DNA of 64,000 nucleotides from Xanthomonas sp. DAR 34887 (GCF_041245805.1 NZ_CP162490.1:4751001-4815000); one strand, 5' to 3'. Positions 40,081 to 49,465 are shown, numbered from the stretch's first letter. Program-made: numbers and translations. The notes: a model not told the origin generated them from the letters alone.

Positions 40081-41580
40081 CTAGCGGATCCGGAAGCCCA
40101 TCGTCGCTTCCACCGCCTGTTGCCAACCGGCATACAGTTCCTCGCGGCGCTCGGCCGGCATGCTCGGTTCGAAGCGGCGGTCCACCGCCCATTGCTGCGC
40201 GATCTCCGCGCGATCCTTCCAGAACCCCGTCGCCAGGCCAGCCAGGTAGGCGGCGCCCAGCGCGGTGGTCTCGGCCACCTCCGGGCGCAGCACCGGCACG
40301 TCGAGGATGTCGCTCTGGAACTGGGCCATGAAGTCGTTGCTGATCGCGCCGCCGTCGGCGCGGAGCTCCTTCAGTTCGATGCCCGAATCGACCTGCATCG
40401 CGGTCAGTACGTCGCGGGTCTGATACGCCATCGATTCCACCGCGGCGCGGATGAAATGCTCCTTGGTGGTGCCGCGGGTCAGACCGAACACCGCGCCGCG
40501 GATGTCGCTGCGCCAGTACGGCGCGCCCAGGCCGACGAAGGCCGGCACGAAATACACGCCGTCGTTGTCGCCGGCGCGCTCGGCGTAGGACTGCGAGTCG
40601 CTGGCCTTGCCGAGCATGCGCAGGCCGTCGCGCAACCACTGCACCACCGAGCCGGCGACGAAGATCGCGCCTTCCAGCGCGTATTCGACCTTGCCGTCCA
40701 CGCCCCAGGCGATGGTGGTGAGCAGGCCGTTCTTGGATTCCACCGCCTTCTCGCCGGTGTTCATCAGCATGAAACAGCCGGTGCCGTAGGTGTTCTTGGC
40801 CATGCCCGGCTCGAAACAGGCCTGGCCGAACAGCGCCGCCTGCTGGTCGCCGGCGATGCCGGCGATCGGCACTTCGTGGCCGTAGAAATACTGGCCCTGG
40901 GTGGTGCCGTAGACCTCGCTGGAGGAGCGCACTTCCGGGAGCATCGAGGCGGGGATGTCGAGCATCTGCAGCAGTTCTTCGTCCCAGCGCAGTTCGTGGA
41001 TGTTGTACAGCAGCGTGCGCGAGGCGTTGGTGTAATCGGTAACGTGGACCTTGCCGGCGGTGAGGTTCCAGATCAGCCAGCTGTCGATGGTGCCGAACGC
41101 CAGCTCGCCGCGCTGCGCACGCTCGCGCGCGCCTTCGACGTGGTCGAGGATCCACTTGACCTTGGTGCCGGAGAAATACGCATCGATCAGCAGGCCGGTC
41201 TTGGCCCGCACCATGTCCTCGTGGCCGGCGGCCTTGAGCTGTTCGCAGATGTCCTTGGTCTGCCGCGATTGCCAGACGATGGCGTTGTAGATCGGCTGCC
41301 CGGTGGCGCGGTCCCATACCACCGCGGTCTCGCGCTGGTTGGTGATGCCGATGCCGGCGATCGCGCTGGCGTCCACCTGCTGGTTGTTCAACAGCTCGGT
41401 GATCGTGGTGTAGACGCTGGTCATGATCTCGCGCGGGTTGTGCTCCACCCAGCCCGGCTGCGGAAAGATCTGCCCGAACTCGCGCTGCGCCATGCCGGCG
41501 ATGTGGCCCTTGCGGTCGAACAGGATCGCGCGCGAACTGGTGGTGCCCTGGTCGATGGCCAGGATGAATTTCTTTTCCAT
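40081..41580 (-). CDS. glpK: Glycerol kinase
   Basis: This 499-residue FGGY-family kinase phosphorylates glycerol to sn-glycerol 3-phosphate. It shows the N-terminal ATPase motif AIDQGTTSSRAILF, GITNQRETAVVWDR, WQSRQT, the signature GTGCFMLMNTGE, and YAGWQQAVEAT at the C-terminus. The length matches E. coli GlpK. It follows glpF by 68 bp in the glpR-D-F-K block and ends next to an inverted repeat pair. Confidence 0.98.
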   Translation of the reverse strand: MEKKFILAIDQGTTSSRAILFDRKGHIAGMAQREFGQIFPQPGWVEHNPREIMTSVYTTITELLNNQQVDASAIAGIGITNQRETAVVWDRATGQPIYNAIVWQSRQTKDICEQLKAAGHEDMVRAKTGLLIDAYFSGTKVKWILDHVEGARERAQRGELAFGTIDSWLIWNLTAGKVHVTDYTNASRTLLYNIHELRWDEELLQMLDIPASMLPEVRSSSEVYGTTQGQYFYGHEVPIAGIAGDQQAALFGQACFEPGMAKNTYGTGCFMLMNTGEKAVESKNGLLTTIAWGVDGKVEYALEGAIFVAGSVVQWLRDGLRMLGKASDSQSYAERAGDNDGVYFVPAFVGLGAPYWRSDIRGAVFGLTRGTTKEHFIRAAVESMAYQTRDVLTAMQVDSGIELKELRADGGAISNDFMAQFQSDILDVPVLRPEVAETTALGAAYLAGLATGFWKDRAEIAQQWAVDRRFEPSMPAERREELYAGWQQAVEATMGFRIR

Positions 41581-41648
41581 CGGTGACTCCTGCGGGGTCG
41601 AAAGGCGCGCTCCACGGCGGCGCCTGGAATGATTTGGGGCGTGCCGGC

Positions 41649-42467
41649 TCAGGTCCGGCGCGACGCCGCTGCGTCCTCGAGCGCCTTCACCCGCGCCGGC
41701 AGGAACGGGTAGATCAGCCATTGGTAGGCGGCGCCGCCGATCACCCCGCCGATCAGCGGGCCGACGATCGGGATCCACCAGTAGTTGTCGGCGGACGGCA
41801 GCGCCGAGGACCCCCAACCGGCGAAGTAGGCGAACAGGCGCGGCCCGAAATCGCGCGCCGGATTGATCGCCCACGCTTCCAGGTAGCCCATCGAGGCGCC
41901 GATGGTCGCCACCAGCAGGCCGATGATCAGCGCGCCGGCGTTGGCGCCGGGCGCGGCTTCGTTGTAGCGCTCGGTGATGGCGAAGATGCCGAAGATCAGG
42001 AACGCGGTCATGATCACCTGGTCGCGCAACGCATGCATCGGCGTGATCGCCAGGCCCGGCGCGGTGAAGAACACCCCGGCCGCGCCGCCCGCGGCGCGGG
42101 TCAGGTGCTGGGTCTGGTTGTAGTGGTCGATGACCGGCGCGAACAGCAGATAGACGATGGCCGCGCCGAGGAACGCGCCGACCACCTGCGCCACCCAGTA
42201 CGGCAGCACCTTGTTCCACGCGAAGCCGCGAAACAGCGCCAGCGCCAGCGTCACCGCCGGGTTGGCGTGGGTGCCGGAGACCGACGCGGTGACGTAGATG
42301 GCGATCGTCACCGCCAGGCCCCAGGCCATGCACACGCCCCAGTAGGCGTGCTGGTAGGGACTGGGGTCGTACAGCACATACATGCACGCCACCGAGCAGC
42401 CGAAGGCGATGATGATCACCATCGCCACCGCTTCGGAAATCAATTCGCCGAGCAGTTGCCGATTCAT
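41649..42467 (-). CDS. glpF: Glycerol facilitator (aquaglyceroporin)
   Basis: This 272-residue MIP-family channel has six membrane helices and two half-helices. The first NPA box is GTHANPAVT and the second AINPARDFGPRL, whose Asp after NPAR marks glycerol-permeable members. It admits glycerol for GlpK. The start at 42467 (MNRQLLGELISEAVAM) fits helix 1. The neighbours glpD and glpK are on the same strand. Confidence 0.97.
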   Translation of the reverse strand: MNRQLLGELISEAVAMVIIIAFGCSVACMYVLYDPSPYQHAYWGVCMAWGLAVTIAIYVTASVSGTHANPAVTLALALFRGFAWNKVLPYWVAQVVGAFLGAAIVYLLFAPVIDHYNQTQHLTRAAGGAAGVFFTAPGLAITPMHALRDQVIMTAFLIFGIFAITERYNEAAPGANAGALIIGLLVATIGASMGYLEAWAINPARDFGPRLFAYFAGWGSSALPSADNYWWIPIVGPLIGGVIGGAAYQWLIYPFLPARVKALEDAAASRRT

Positions 42468-42648
42468 GGCCGCGGCTCCCGTGCCGCTGTCGTCGCAGTG
42501 CCGGCGATACCGGTCGTCGGTTTGCACATGCCTGTCACCCTCCACGGTCGTTTCCAGGTTCGCGCGCAACGGCGATGGCCGAGGCGCACGGCGATTGTGC
42601 ACGCACGGCCGGCACCCGATGGCGGGCGCGCCGGCCGCGGTGCGCGGC

Positions 42649-44163
42649 TCAAGCGGGCGCGGCGGCCACCGCGGCCGGCGCCTGCTGCAGATAGTCGATC
42701 AGGCGCTGGCGGCCGGCGGCGTCGATACGCAGGCCGAGCTTGCTGCGGCGCCACAGCAGATCGTCGGCCTGGGTCACCCACTCGTGTTCGCGCAGGTAGT
42801 CCACTTCGGCCTGGTACAGATCGGCGCCGAAGTGGTCGCCCAGTTGCTGCAGCGATGCCGCGTCGCCCAGCAGTTGCGCAGCGCGGGTGCCGTAATTGCG
42901 CGCCAGCCGCCACGCGGTCGCCTCGCTCAGCCACGGCCGCGTCGCGCGCAATTCCTGCGCCAATGCGCGGATGTCGCGGCGCTCGCCGCCGGGCAGCGGC
43001 GCGCCGCGTGCGGTCCACGCCGGCGCCTTGCGCCCGGCCTGCGCGACCAGGCGGTCCACCGCTTCTTCGGCCAGCTTGCGATACGTGGTGAGCTTGCCGC
43101 CGAACACGTTGAGCAACGCCGCGCCGCCGTCCGTGTCCAGCTCCAGCAGATAGTCGCGGGTGACTTCGGCGGCGTTGTCCTCCTCGTCGTCGAGCAGCGG
43201 GCGCACGCCGCTGTAGCTCCACACCACGTCGCTGGGCGCGATCTGCTTGAGGAAATAGCGGTTGGCCGCCTCGCACAGGTAGCTCGTCTCGTCGGCGTCG
43301 ATCTTCGGTGCGGACGGATCGGCGCGGTAATCCACGTCGGTGGTGCCGATCAGGGTGAAGTCGTGCTCGTAGGGAATCGCGAACACGATGCGCCGGTCGG
43401 GCTGCTGGAAGATGTAGGCGTGATCGTGCTCGAACAGCCGCGGCACCACGATGTGGCTGCCCTTGACCAGGCGCAGCGCATGGTCGTGGCCGACCTTGGC
43501 CACGTCGTCCAGGAACTGCACCGCCCACGGCCCGGCGGCATTGACCAGCGCGCGCGCCTGCACCTCCTGGCGGCGCCCGTCGGCATGCTCCAGCTGCACC
43601 TGCCAGACGCCGCCGGCGCGGCGCGCGGCAACGCAGCGGGTGCGGGTCAGGATCCGCGCCCCGCGTTGCGCCGCGTCCATCGCGTTGAGTACCACCAGCC
43701 GCGCGTCCTGCACCCAGGCGTCGGAATAGACGAAGCCGGTGCGGAACTCCTCGCGCAGCGGCGCGCCGACCGGGTCCGAGCGCAACGCCATGCGCTTGGA
43801 ACCGGGCAGGGTGCGGCGGCCGCGGCCAAGATGGTCGTACAGGAACAGACCGGTGCGGATCATCCACGCCGGGCGCAGGTGCGGCTGGTGCGGCAGCAGG
43901 AAGCGCAGCGGCCAGATGATGTGCGGGGCCAGGCGCAGCAGCACTTCGCGCTCGGCCAACGCCTTGCCGACCAAGGCGAACTCGTATTGCTCCAGGTAGC
44001 GCAGCCCGCCATGGATCAGCTTGGTGCTGGCGCTGGAGGTATGCGAGGCCAGGTCGTCGCGCTCGCACAGGCACACCGACAGGCCGCGGCCCACCGCGTC
44101 GCGGGCGATGCCCACCCCGTTGATGCCGCCACCGACCACCAGCACATCGTAGATCTCGCGCAT
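42649..44163 (-). CDS. glpD: Aerobic glycerol-3-phosphate dehydrogenase
   Basis: This 504-residue FAD enzyme has the dinucleotide motif DVLVVGGGINGVGIARDAVGRG at residues 6-27 and SSASTKLIHGGLRYLEQYEF. It also has HIWPLRFLLPHQPHLRPAWMIR-like segments and the C-terminal DUF-type cap (ATRPWLSEATAWRLARNYGTRA). It oxidises glycerol 3-phosphate to DHAP at the inner membrane and passes electrons to quinone. The 337-bp gap before it contains GlpR-type half-sites. Confidence 0.97.
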   Translation of the reverse strand: MREIYDVLVVGGGINGVGIARDAVGRGLSVCLCERDDLASHTSSASTKLIHGGLRYLEQYEFALVGKALAEREVLLRLAPHIIWPLRFLLPHQPHLRPAWMIRTGLFLYDHLGRGRRTLPGSKRMALRSDPVGAPLREEFRTGFVYSDAWVQDARLVVLNAMDAAQRGARILTRTRCVAARRAGGVWQVQLEHADGRRQEVQARALVNAAGPWAVQFLDDVAKVGHDHALRLVKGSHIVVPRLFEHDHAYIFQQPDRRIVFAIPYEHDFTLIGTTDVDYRADPSAPKIDADETSYLCEAANRYFLKQIAPSDVVWSYSGVRPLLDDEEDNAAEVTRDYLLELDTDGGAALLNVFGGKLTTYRKLAEEAVDRLVAQAGRKAPAWTARGAPLPGGERRDIRALAQELRATRPWLSEATAWRLARNYGTRAAQLLGDAASLQQLGDHFGADLYQAEVDYLREHEWVTQADDLLWRRSKLGLRIDAAGRQRLIDYLQQAPAAVAAAPA

Positions 44164-44232
44164 TGCCTGACTCCGGAAGCGTCGCGTCCGGCGGTGAGCG
44201 CCTGGATCGACGACGGATGACGAAAAGATCGT

Positions 44233-44255
44233 AAACGAACATTTTCGAACATATC
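44233..44255 (-). promoter_or_regulatory. GlpR-type operator upstream of glpD
   Basis: Direct half-sites CGAACA at 44236-44241 and 44246-44251 are spaced exactly 10 bp in an AT-rich stretch (AAACGAACATTTTCGAACAT). The sequence resembles the TGTTCG/CGAACA half-site of GlpR operators and lies about 70 bp before glpD. Confidence 0.68.
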
Positions 44256-44383
44256 ACGCTGCAGTGCAGCGTAGAGTCGACGCTATGTCCTGCTGCTGTA
44301 CGCATAGACGCGTCACGTCGCACGTAGTTCCGGCACCCGGTCTCTCGCAGATCGCGATGTCCAGCAGGATTTAACGCCACAAT

Positions 44384-44412
44384 AACGAAATAATACGAAC
44401 ATAAACGCGCAT
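44384..44412. promoter_or_regulatory. Second cluster of GlpR-like half-sites
   Basis: CGAAAT (44386), CGAACA (44396) and CGCGCA (44406) repeat at 10-bp intervals in an AT-rich island near the glpR 3' end, upstream of glpD. It probably cooperates with the site at 44233-44255. The remaining DNA of the 337-bp gap shows nothing else recognisable. Confidence 0.5.
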
Positions 44413-44500
44413 GAAATGGGGTGTCCGTTTCCAGGCCGTGCTGGCCGCCCGCCCATGCCAGCTTGCCTTGACCACCTGCGCTACGTACGGCGCGGTTCAT

Positions 44501-45355
44501 TCAGTCCGGATCGACCTGGCCGCCGGCCATCGCTTCCGCCTCCGCCTCGTCTTCGGTGCCGCCTTCGGCGACGAACACGCGGGTGCCGGCCTCGGCCAGC
44601 ACCGCGGCCAGTTCCGGCGGCGGCGCGCGATCTGTGAACCAGGCCTGGACCCGCGTGATCGGCCCCAGCCGGACCATGGCGTTGCGGCCGAGCTTGCTGT
44701 GGTCGGCGGCCAGGAACACCTGCCGCGAGTGCTCGATGATGGCCTGCGCCACCCGCACCTCGTGGAAATCGAAATCCAGCAAGGTGCCGTCCGGATCGAT
44801 GCCGGAAATGCCGATCACGCCGAAATCCACCTTGAACTGGCGGATCAGTTCGATCGTGGCCTCGCCGGTGACGCCCTGGTCGCGGCCGCGCACGCGCCCG
44901 CCGGCCACCATCACCTCGAAACTCGGATTGGCGCTCATCATCACCGCCACGTTGAGGTTGTTGGTGATCACCCGCAGCCCGCTGTGCCCCATCAGCGCGC
45001 GCGCCACGTCCTCGTTGGTGGTGCCGATGTTGATGAACAGCGACGCGTCGTCGGGGATGTGCTGCGCCAGCAGCGTGGCGATGCGCCGCTTTTCCTGCGC
45101 CTGCAGCGACTTGCGCGCCGTGTAGGCCAGGTTCTCCACGCTCGACGGCAGGCTGACCCCGCCGTGGTAGCGGCGCAGCAGGCCGGCCTCGCACAGCAGC
45201 GCCACGTCACGGCGGATGGTCTGCGGGGTCACCTCGAAACGCGTGGCCAACCCTTCCACATCGGCATAGCCCTGCTGCCGCACCAGCGTCACCAGCTGTT
45301 CCTGGCGCGGATTGAGTGCAGGCACCGCACTCGGCTTGGGGATCGTGTTGTCCAT
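44501..45355 (-). CDS. glpR: DeoR-family glycerol regulon repressor
   Basis: This 284-residue repressor has an N-terminal DeoR helix-turn-helix (LNPRQEQLVTLVRQQGYADVEGLATRFEVTPQTIRRDVALLCEAGLLRRYHGG). The DeoRC sugar-phosphate sensor domain has INIGTTNEDVARAL, TNNLNVAVMMSANP, VMVAGGRVRG and LAADHSKLGRNAMVRLG. It lies immediately upstream of glpD with CGAACA half-sites in between, as for GlpR of Pseudomonas and E. coli. Start at 45355 (MDNTIPKPSAVPAL). The effector is expected to be glycerol 3-phosphate. Confidence 0.95.
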   Translation of the reverse strand: MDNTIPKPSAVPALNPRQEQLVTLVRQQGYADVEGLATRFEVTPQTIRRDVALLCEAGLLRRYHGGVSLPSSVENLAYTARKSLQAQEKRRIATLLAQHIPDDASLFINIGTTNEDVARALMGHSGLRVITNNLNVAVMMSANPSFEVMVAGGRVRGRDQGVTGEATIELIRQFKVDFGVIGISGIDPDGTLLDFDFHEVRVAQAIIEHSRQVFLAADHSKLGRNAMVRLGPITRVQAWFTDRAPPPELAAVLAEAGTRVFVAEGGTEDEAEAEAMAGGQVDPD

Positions 45356-45531
45356 GCGCCGATGATGGGGCGCAGGCGCGCGCGGATGCAAACGCCGTCG
45401 GTCGCGATCGCGCGGCAGCGCGGCGCAAGCGGTGATCGGCGCGCCTGCAAGCCACGCGCCTACCCGGCCACGCGGGACACGGCCTAGACTACGCACCCCG
45501 CCGGACGCCTGCCGGCAGCACCGGACCGGCC

Positions 45532-46005
45532 ATGATCAACAACGACGTATTGCGCTCCATCCGCTACATGCTCGACCTGAGCGACCAGATGATCGTGGAC
45601 ACGGCCCACCTCGCCGATCCCGCCTTCCCGATCGACAGGAGCGAAGTGCCGGCCTACCTGAAGAAGGAAGACGAGGACGGCTTCGTCGAGTGCAGCGACC
45701 TGGTGCTGGCGCACTTCCTCGACGGGCTGGTGTTCCACTACCGCGGCCGTGACGACAGCCTGCCGGCGCGCCCGGTGGAAACCCGGGTCACCAACAACGT
45801 GGTGCTGAAGAAGCTGCGCGTGGCGTTCCAGCTGAAGGACGTGGACATGCACCAGATCTTCGCCGACGCCGGCTTCCCGGTGTCCAAGCCGGAACTGTCG
45901 GCGCTGTTCCGCCAGCCCGAGCACAAGAACTTCCGCCTGTGCGGCGACCAGCTGCTGCGCAACTTCCTCAAGGGGCTGACCCTGCGGATGCGCGCGGCGG
46001 GGTGA
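45532..46005 (+). CDS. DUF1456 (YehS-like) protein
   Basis: This 157-residue protein carries two DUF1456 repeats: MINNDVLRSIRYMLDLSDQMIVD...YLKKEDEDGFVECSDLVLAHFLDGLVFHYRG, then TNNVVLKKLRVAFQLKDVDMHQIFADAGF...ALFRQPEHKNFRLCGDQLLRNFLKGL. It is cytosolic with no signal peptide. The family is widespread in gammaproteobacteria but functionally uncharacterised. It is transcribed alone, divergently from glpR. Confidence 0.92.
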   Translation: MINNDVLRSIRYMLDLSDQMIVDTAHLADPAFPIDRSEVPAYLKKEDEDGFVECSDLVLAHFLDGLVFHYRGRDDSLPARPVETRVTNNVVLKKLRVAFQLKDVDMHQIFADAGFPVSKPELSALFRQPEHKNFRLCGDQLLRNFLKGLTLRMRAAG

Positions 46006-46089
46006 CGCAGTGTGCGGGGCTGGCTGGTGTCCTGTAGGCGCGGCGCTGCGTGGTCGCGGGCCATCCGCCCCGACGGGGCAGCCGAAGCC

Positions 46090-46460
46090 GCCATCTGGCC
46101 GCAGTCAAGGGTCGCGGTTGAAATCGCGTCTACAGCCGCTGCGGTCACTGGCGATGCATCGCGATGCCGACACGGGCGATGCCGCCAGGCTCACCGCTTC
46201 GTTTGTCGCGGCTGAAGCCGCTCCTACAAGGGCTCGCGGTCCGCTTCGCCGGGTGCACTGTGGGAGGGACTTCAGTCCCGACGCTATCCGGTTGCTGCGC
46301 ATCCACCGCTTCGTTTGTCGCGGCTGAAGTCGCTCCTACAAGGGCTCGCGGTTCGCTTCGCCGGGTGCACTGTGGGAGGGACTTCAGTCCCGACGCTATC
46401 CGGTTGCTGCGCATCCACCGCTTCGTTCGTCGCGGCTGAAGTCGCTCCCACAGGGGCGAG
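46090..46460. repeat. 112-bp tandem repeat of dispersed palindromes (non-coding)
   Basis: The landmark TTTGTCGCGGCTGAAG recurs at 46202, 46314 and (as TTCGTCGCGG) 46426, exactly 112 bp apart. Each unit pairs a CTGAAG(C/T)CGCTCC half with a GTGGGAGGGACTTCAGTCCC half, the same composite unit as the array in mdcB. It fills the gap between the DUF1456 gene and the gene at 46596. No gene is supported here. Confidence 0.92.
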
Positions 46461-46595
46461 CCCACCGTACGCAGCGCAGAAGCGGCGCTGGGTGGCCCCG
46501 GGCATCGGGTTCCGCGGCGGCGGACGCCCGACACGCGTGCCGCGGCCTGCGCGGCCTTAAACCGCTTTACACGATGCGCGATAGACGCGGGCCGC

Positions 46596-47090
46596 TCAGC
46601 GGATCCGGTAGACCCGCGCCTTCGGCAGGTCTTCGTCGACCTGCAGGAACCAGCGTCCGGCGATGCCGGGCACGACCTTGATCGCCGGCGACGCCAGCGC
46701 GCTGCGCAGGGTCATGCTGCCCTTGAGCACCTTCCACTGCTGGCCGTTGTCCAGCACGAACACGGTGCCCGGCGCCCAGCCGGCGACGTCGCCCTGCACG
46801 CGGGCGCTGATCGGGCCATCGTCCAGGCCGATCAGCATGCCCTGCTCGGCCTGGGGGTCGCCGGCGGCGGCCGTCGCGGGCGCCGACGCGGGTCGCGCCG
46901 GGGTCTGGGCCGCCTCGCGCGTCTCGGCGTCGCGCAGCAGGCGATTGAGCGTGGCCAGCTGGGGCGGGGTCAGTCCGACCTCGCGCAACTGCTCGGCGCT
47001 CAGCTTGCGCTCGATCTCCACATACCCCGATTGCGCCAGCGCCGCCGGTGCCGCCAGGGCGCACGCCAGCGCCAGCACTATGTATTTCAT
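46596..47090 (-). CDS. Secreted hypothetical protein
   Basis: This 164-residue precursor has a signal peptide (MKYIVLALACALAAPAALAQ). A helical segment (IERKLSAEQLREVGLTPPQLATLNRLLRDAE) precedes an Ala/Pro linker and a small C-terminal beta domain: GLDDGPISARVQGDVAGWAPGTVFVLDNGQQWKVLKG...AIKVVPGIAGRWFLQVDE. The last part recurs in Xanthomonadaceae secreted proteins of unknown role. It is a monocistronic gene. The 655-bp gap beyond it (47091-47745) contains only Arg/Pro-rich open frames with no domain or Shine-Dalgarno, and I see nothing functional in it. Confidence 0.85.
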   Translation of the reverse strand: MKYIVLALACALAAPAALAQSGYVEIERKLSAEQLREVGLTPPQLATLNRLLRDAETREAAQTPARPASAPATAAAGDPQAEQGMLIGLDDGPISARVQGDVAGWAPGTVFVLDNGQQWKVLKGSMTLRSALASPAIKVVPGIAGRWFLQVDEDLPKARVYRIR

Positions 47091-47745
47091 CGTTCGATCC
47101 TGCCGCGTTCGCGGATGAGAAAGGCCGCACGGTCGATGGGACCGGCTCCCCAGTTCGGCGAGTTTGGGTCAGTTCGGTGACAGCTGGATGACGCGCCGCA
47201 CCACCTACCGCTATCGCGGGCAGCTTGCCCGGCGGCGAACGCGGCGGCCGGCCGCCGCCGCTCGGCGAATCGCCGTGACCAGCGACCACGGCCACGGCCA
47301 CGGCGATCGACTCGCCTCGCCTCGTCTCGCCGCGCTGCCGGTGTTCGTGTTGGCGCCAGCCGATCCGTGGGCACTCCGGCACATCCTGTGCGTGGCGACG
47401 GGTGAAACGCCCAACCGAGTGGGAGCGCCGCACGCGCGACGCTCGCGGTCCGGTGCGGGCGTACGCGTGCGTTCGATCGCCACGCGACGGGGCTCTTTCG
47501 GTCCGGGCATCGACGGTCGGCACCCGGTCGCCGCGGCTTGCCGAGGCCACCCGGCGCCGCTCCCGCAGCCCGTTGTACACACCGCTTGCGGCATGTCCAG
47601 CCGGCGTCATCGGGACGGACCATACCCCCAGCTGTGCACGCCGCCTGGCCCGATTCGGTCTACGATGCGCGGGATTCGCCCCTATGGCGAGCGCCGCCGC
47701 CCCTGCGCCGACGGCGCCCCCTCCTGTTCCGTCTTGAGGTCCCAC

Positions 47746-48564
47746 ATGAAACTAGAGGTGCTGTTCGACCAGCTGCACACCCTGCCGACCATCCCCAAGG
47801 TGGCGCAGGAGCTGATCCTGCAATTCGACAATCCCACCACCAGCCTGGACAGCGTGGCGCGCAGCATCGAGCGCGACCCGGTGATCGCGGCCAAAGTGCT
47901 GCGCCTGGCCAACTCGGCGCGGTTCCGCGGCGCGCGCGATTCGACCAGCGTCGAGGACGCGGCGCTGCGCCTGGGCTTCAACACGCTGCGCACGCTGGTG
48001 CTGGCCTCGTCGATGACCGACGCGTTCCGTGCGCCCCCCCATTTCGACCTGCGCGCGTTCTGGCTGCACAGCTTCGAGGTCGCCGGCGTGTGCCGGCTGC
48101 TGGCCAAGCAGAAGGGCCTGGATGCGGAGACCGCATTCACCTGCGGCATGATGCACAACATCGGCGAGCTGCTGATCCAGACCGGCGCGCCCGACTATGC
48201 GGCGCAGCTGCATCCGGACGCCTCCTCCAGCGGCCGCGCCGCCGAGGAGACCGTGCAGCTGGGCTTCGGCTATCCGGAAGTGGGCGCCGAACTGGCGCGG
48301 CGCTGGCACCTGCCGGAGGTGATCCAGACCGCGATCGCCTTCCAGGCACGGCCGCTGCAGGCGCCGGAAGGCCAGCCGATGCCGCGCGTGGTGGCGCAGG
48401 CGGCGCTGGTTGCCGATGCGCTGGAGCGCTGCGGCGGCGCCACGCCGGAAGCGCGGCAGGCGGTCACTGGCCCGCTGCTGGACGACGTGGACCTGGACGC
48501 GCTGTTCGCCGCGCTGCCGGACGTGATCGAGGCCGACCGCGCGTTCACCGAAATGCTGCGCTGA
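47746..48564 (+). CDS. HDOD domain signalling protein
   Basis: This 272-residue single-domain HDOD protein begins MKLEVLFDQLHTLPTIPKVAQELILQFDNP. It continues with DPVIAAKVLRLANSARF, VEDAALRLGFNTLRTLVLASSM, FWLHSFEVAGVCRLLA and the degenerate HD region CGMMHNIGELLIQ. HDOD proteins act in regulatory networks (motility, c-di-GMP, virulence) rather than as phosphodiesterases. The start at 47746 gives the expected N-terminus. The next gene begins 72 bp later with a strong Shine-Dalgarno of its own. Confidence 0.92.
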   Translation: MKLEVLFDQLHTLPTIPKVAQELILQFDNPTTSLDSVARSIERDPVIAAKVLRLANSARFRGARDSTSVEDAALRLGFNTLRTLVLASSMTDAFRAPPHFDLRAFWLHSFEVAGVCRLLAKQKGLDAETAFTCGMMHNIGELLIQTGAPDYAAQLHPDASSSGRAAEETVQLGFGYPEVGAELARRWHLPEVIQTAIAFQARPLQAPEGQPMPRVVAQAALVADALERCGGATPEARQAVTGPLLDDVDLDALFAALPDVIEADRAFTEMLR

Positions 48565-48636
48565 GCCCGGCGCCGCGGCCGGCGCGACGCACGCGCCGCC
48601 CGCCCGTCCCATGTGTTTTTCGCCAGGAGGTGTGCA

Positions 48637-49242
48637 ATGGGATACACGATCGAAAATGTCGAGAGCTGGATCGGGGCGGCGACGCTGACCGAATGGAAGC
48701 AGATGGCGCCGACCAACATCCCGAAACCGCATGGTGGCTACACCTACACGGACAAGGATGCCCAAGCCACGAACACCAGCGGTTCGGCCGCCGCGTGGAT
48801 CGAGGGGAGGCTGAAAAAACTCGATGCGAGTACCAAGGAGTTTGGGGGAGCGCAGAAGATCGGGGGTTTCTGGATCAAGCTGGGCGCCATCACCAAGAAG
48901 ACAAAGGTCGGGCGTTGCCTGCACATGTCCGGTCTGGCGGCCGTGGACCTGCTGAGCAATCCCAACTTCGAGAACGTCAAGATCACGATCATCGGCAGCA
49001 CTGCCTACGATCATCACTTCGTGATGCTGGATATCTTCAATGCCACCGACAAGGCGTGGCAACGCTTCATCGTCGACGTGTGGCAGGGCCGCGTCGACCA
49101 GAGCAATACCTTCGTCTATACCGATGCCGCGCATCCGTATTATCGGCGCGGGGAGCTCGCGACCTTCTTCGAGTTCAATCCCGGTGCCGGCCAGCGCAAA
49201 ATCGACACTGCGCTGATCGCGGAAGCCTCGGCGGTGAATTGA
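48637..49242 (+). CDS. Orphan protein with papain-like Cys-His-Asp pattern (putative effector/toxin)
   Basis: This 201-residue protein has a strong Shine-Dalgarno (AGGAGGTGTGCA) before the ATG at 48637 and lower GC than its neighbours. It has no signal peptide or membrane helix. The arrangement Cys94 in VGRCLHMSGLAAVDLL, His126-127 in AYDHHFVMLD and Asp147 in FIVDVWQGR matches the Cys...His...Asp order and local context (DHxFV, VDPWxG-like) of papain-like deamidase/peptidase toxin domains. That resemblance is by eye only. The N-terminal 60 residues are unassigned. No immunity-like gene is obvious beside it. It could also be a host-directed effector. Confidence 0.6.
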   Translation: MGYTIENVESWIGAATLTEWKQMAPTNIPKPHGGYTYTDKDAQATNTSGSAAAWIEGRLKKLDASTKEFGGAQKIGGFWIKLGAITKKTKVGRCLHMSGLAAVDLLSNPNFENVKITIIGSTAYDHHFVMLDIFNATDKAWQRFIVDVWQGRVDQSNTFVYTDAAHPYYRRGELATFFEFNPGAGQRKIDTALIAEASAVN

Positions 49243-49465
49243 GCGCCGTGTTGCGCCTGGGATCGGGCAAGGCGTCCAGACGGAGCTGAAACGCGATCAC
49301 GATGCGGTCCGGTACCGGAGCAGGCATGCCATCTGGGATGGCCGACCTGCAAACGACCCGCGACCGCGGCGCGCAGGATGGACGCAGCGAAGAAAGGTCG
49401 CCGCCGACCGCAGGCCCGGCACGGCGCAATGGCGGCGATCGAAAGGACGGCTCAGGCTCGCGGCG

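Noticed and set aside
47091..47745. Several open frames (up to about 180 codons) between the secreted protein and the HDOD gene
   Set aside because: Arg/Pro-rich translations without domains, Shine-Dalgarno sequences or sensible codon use. They are typical of GC-rich non-coding DNA.
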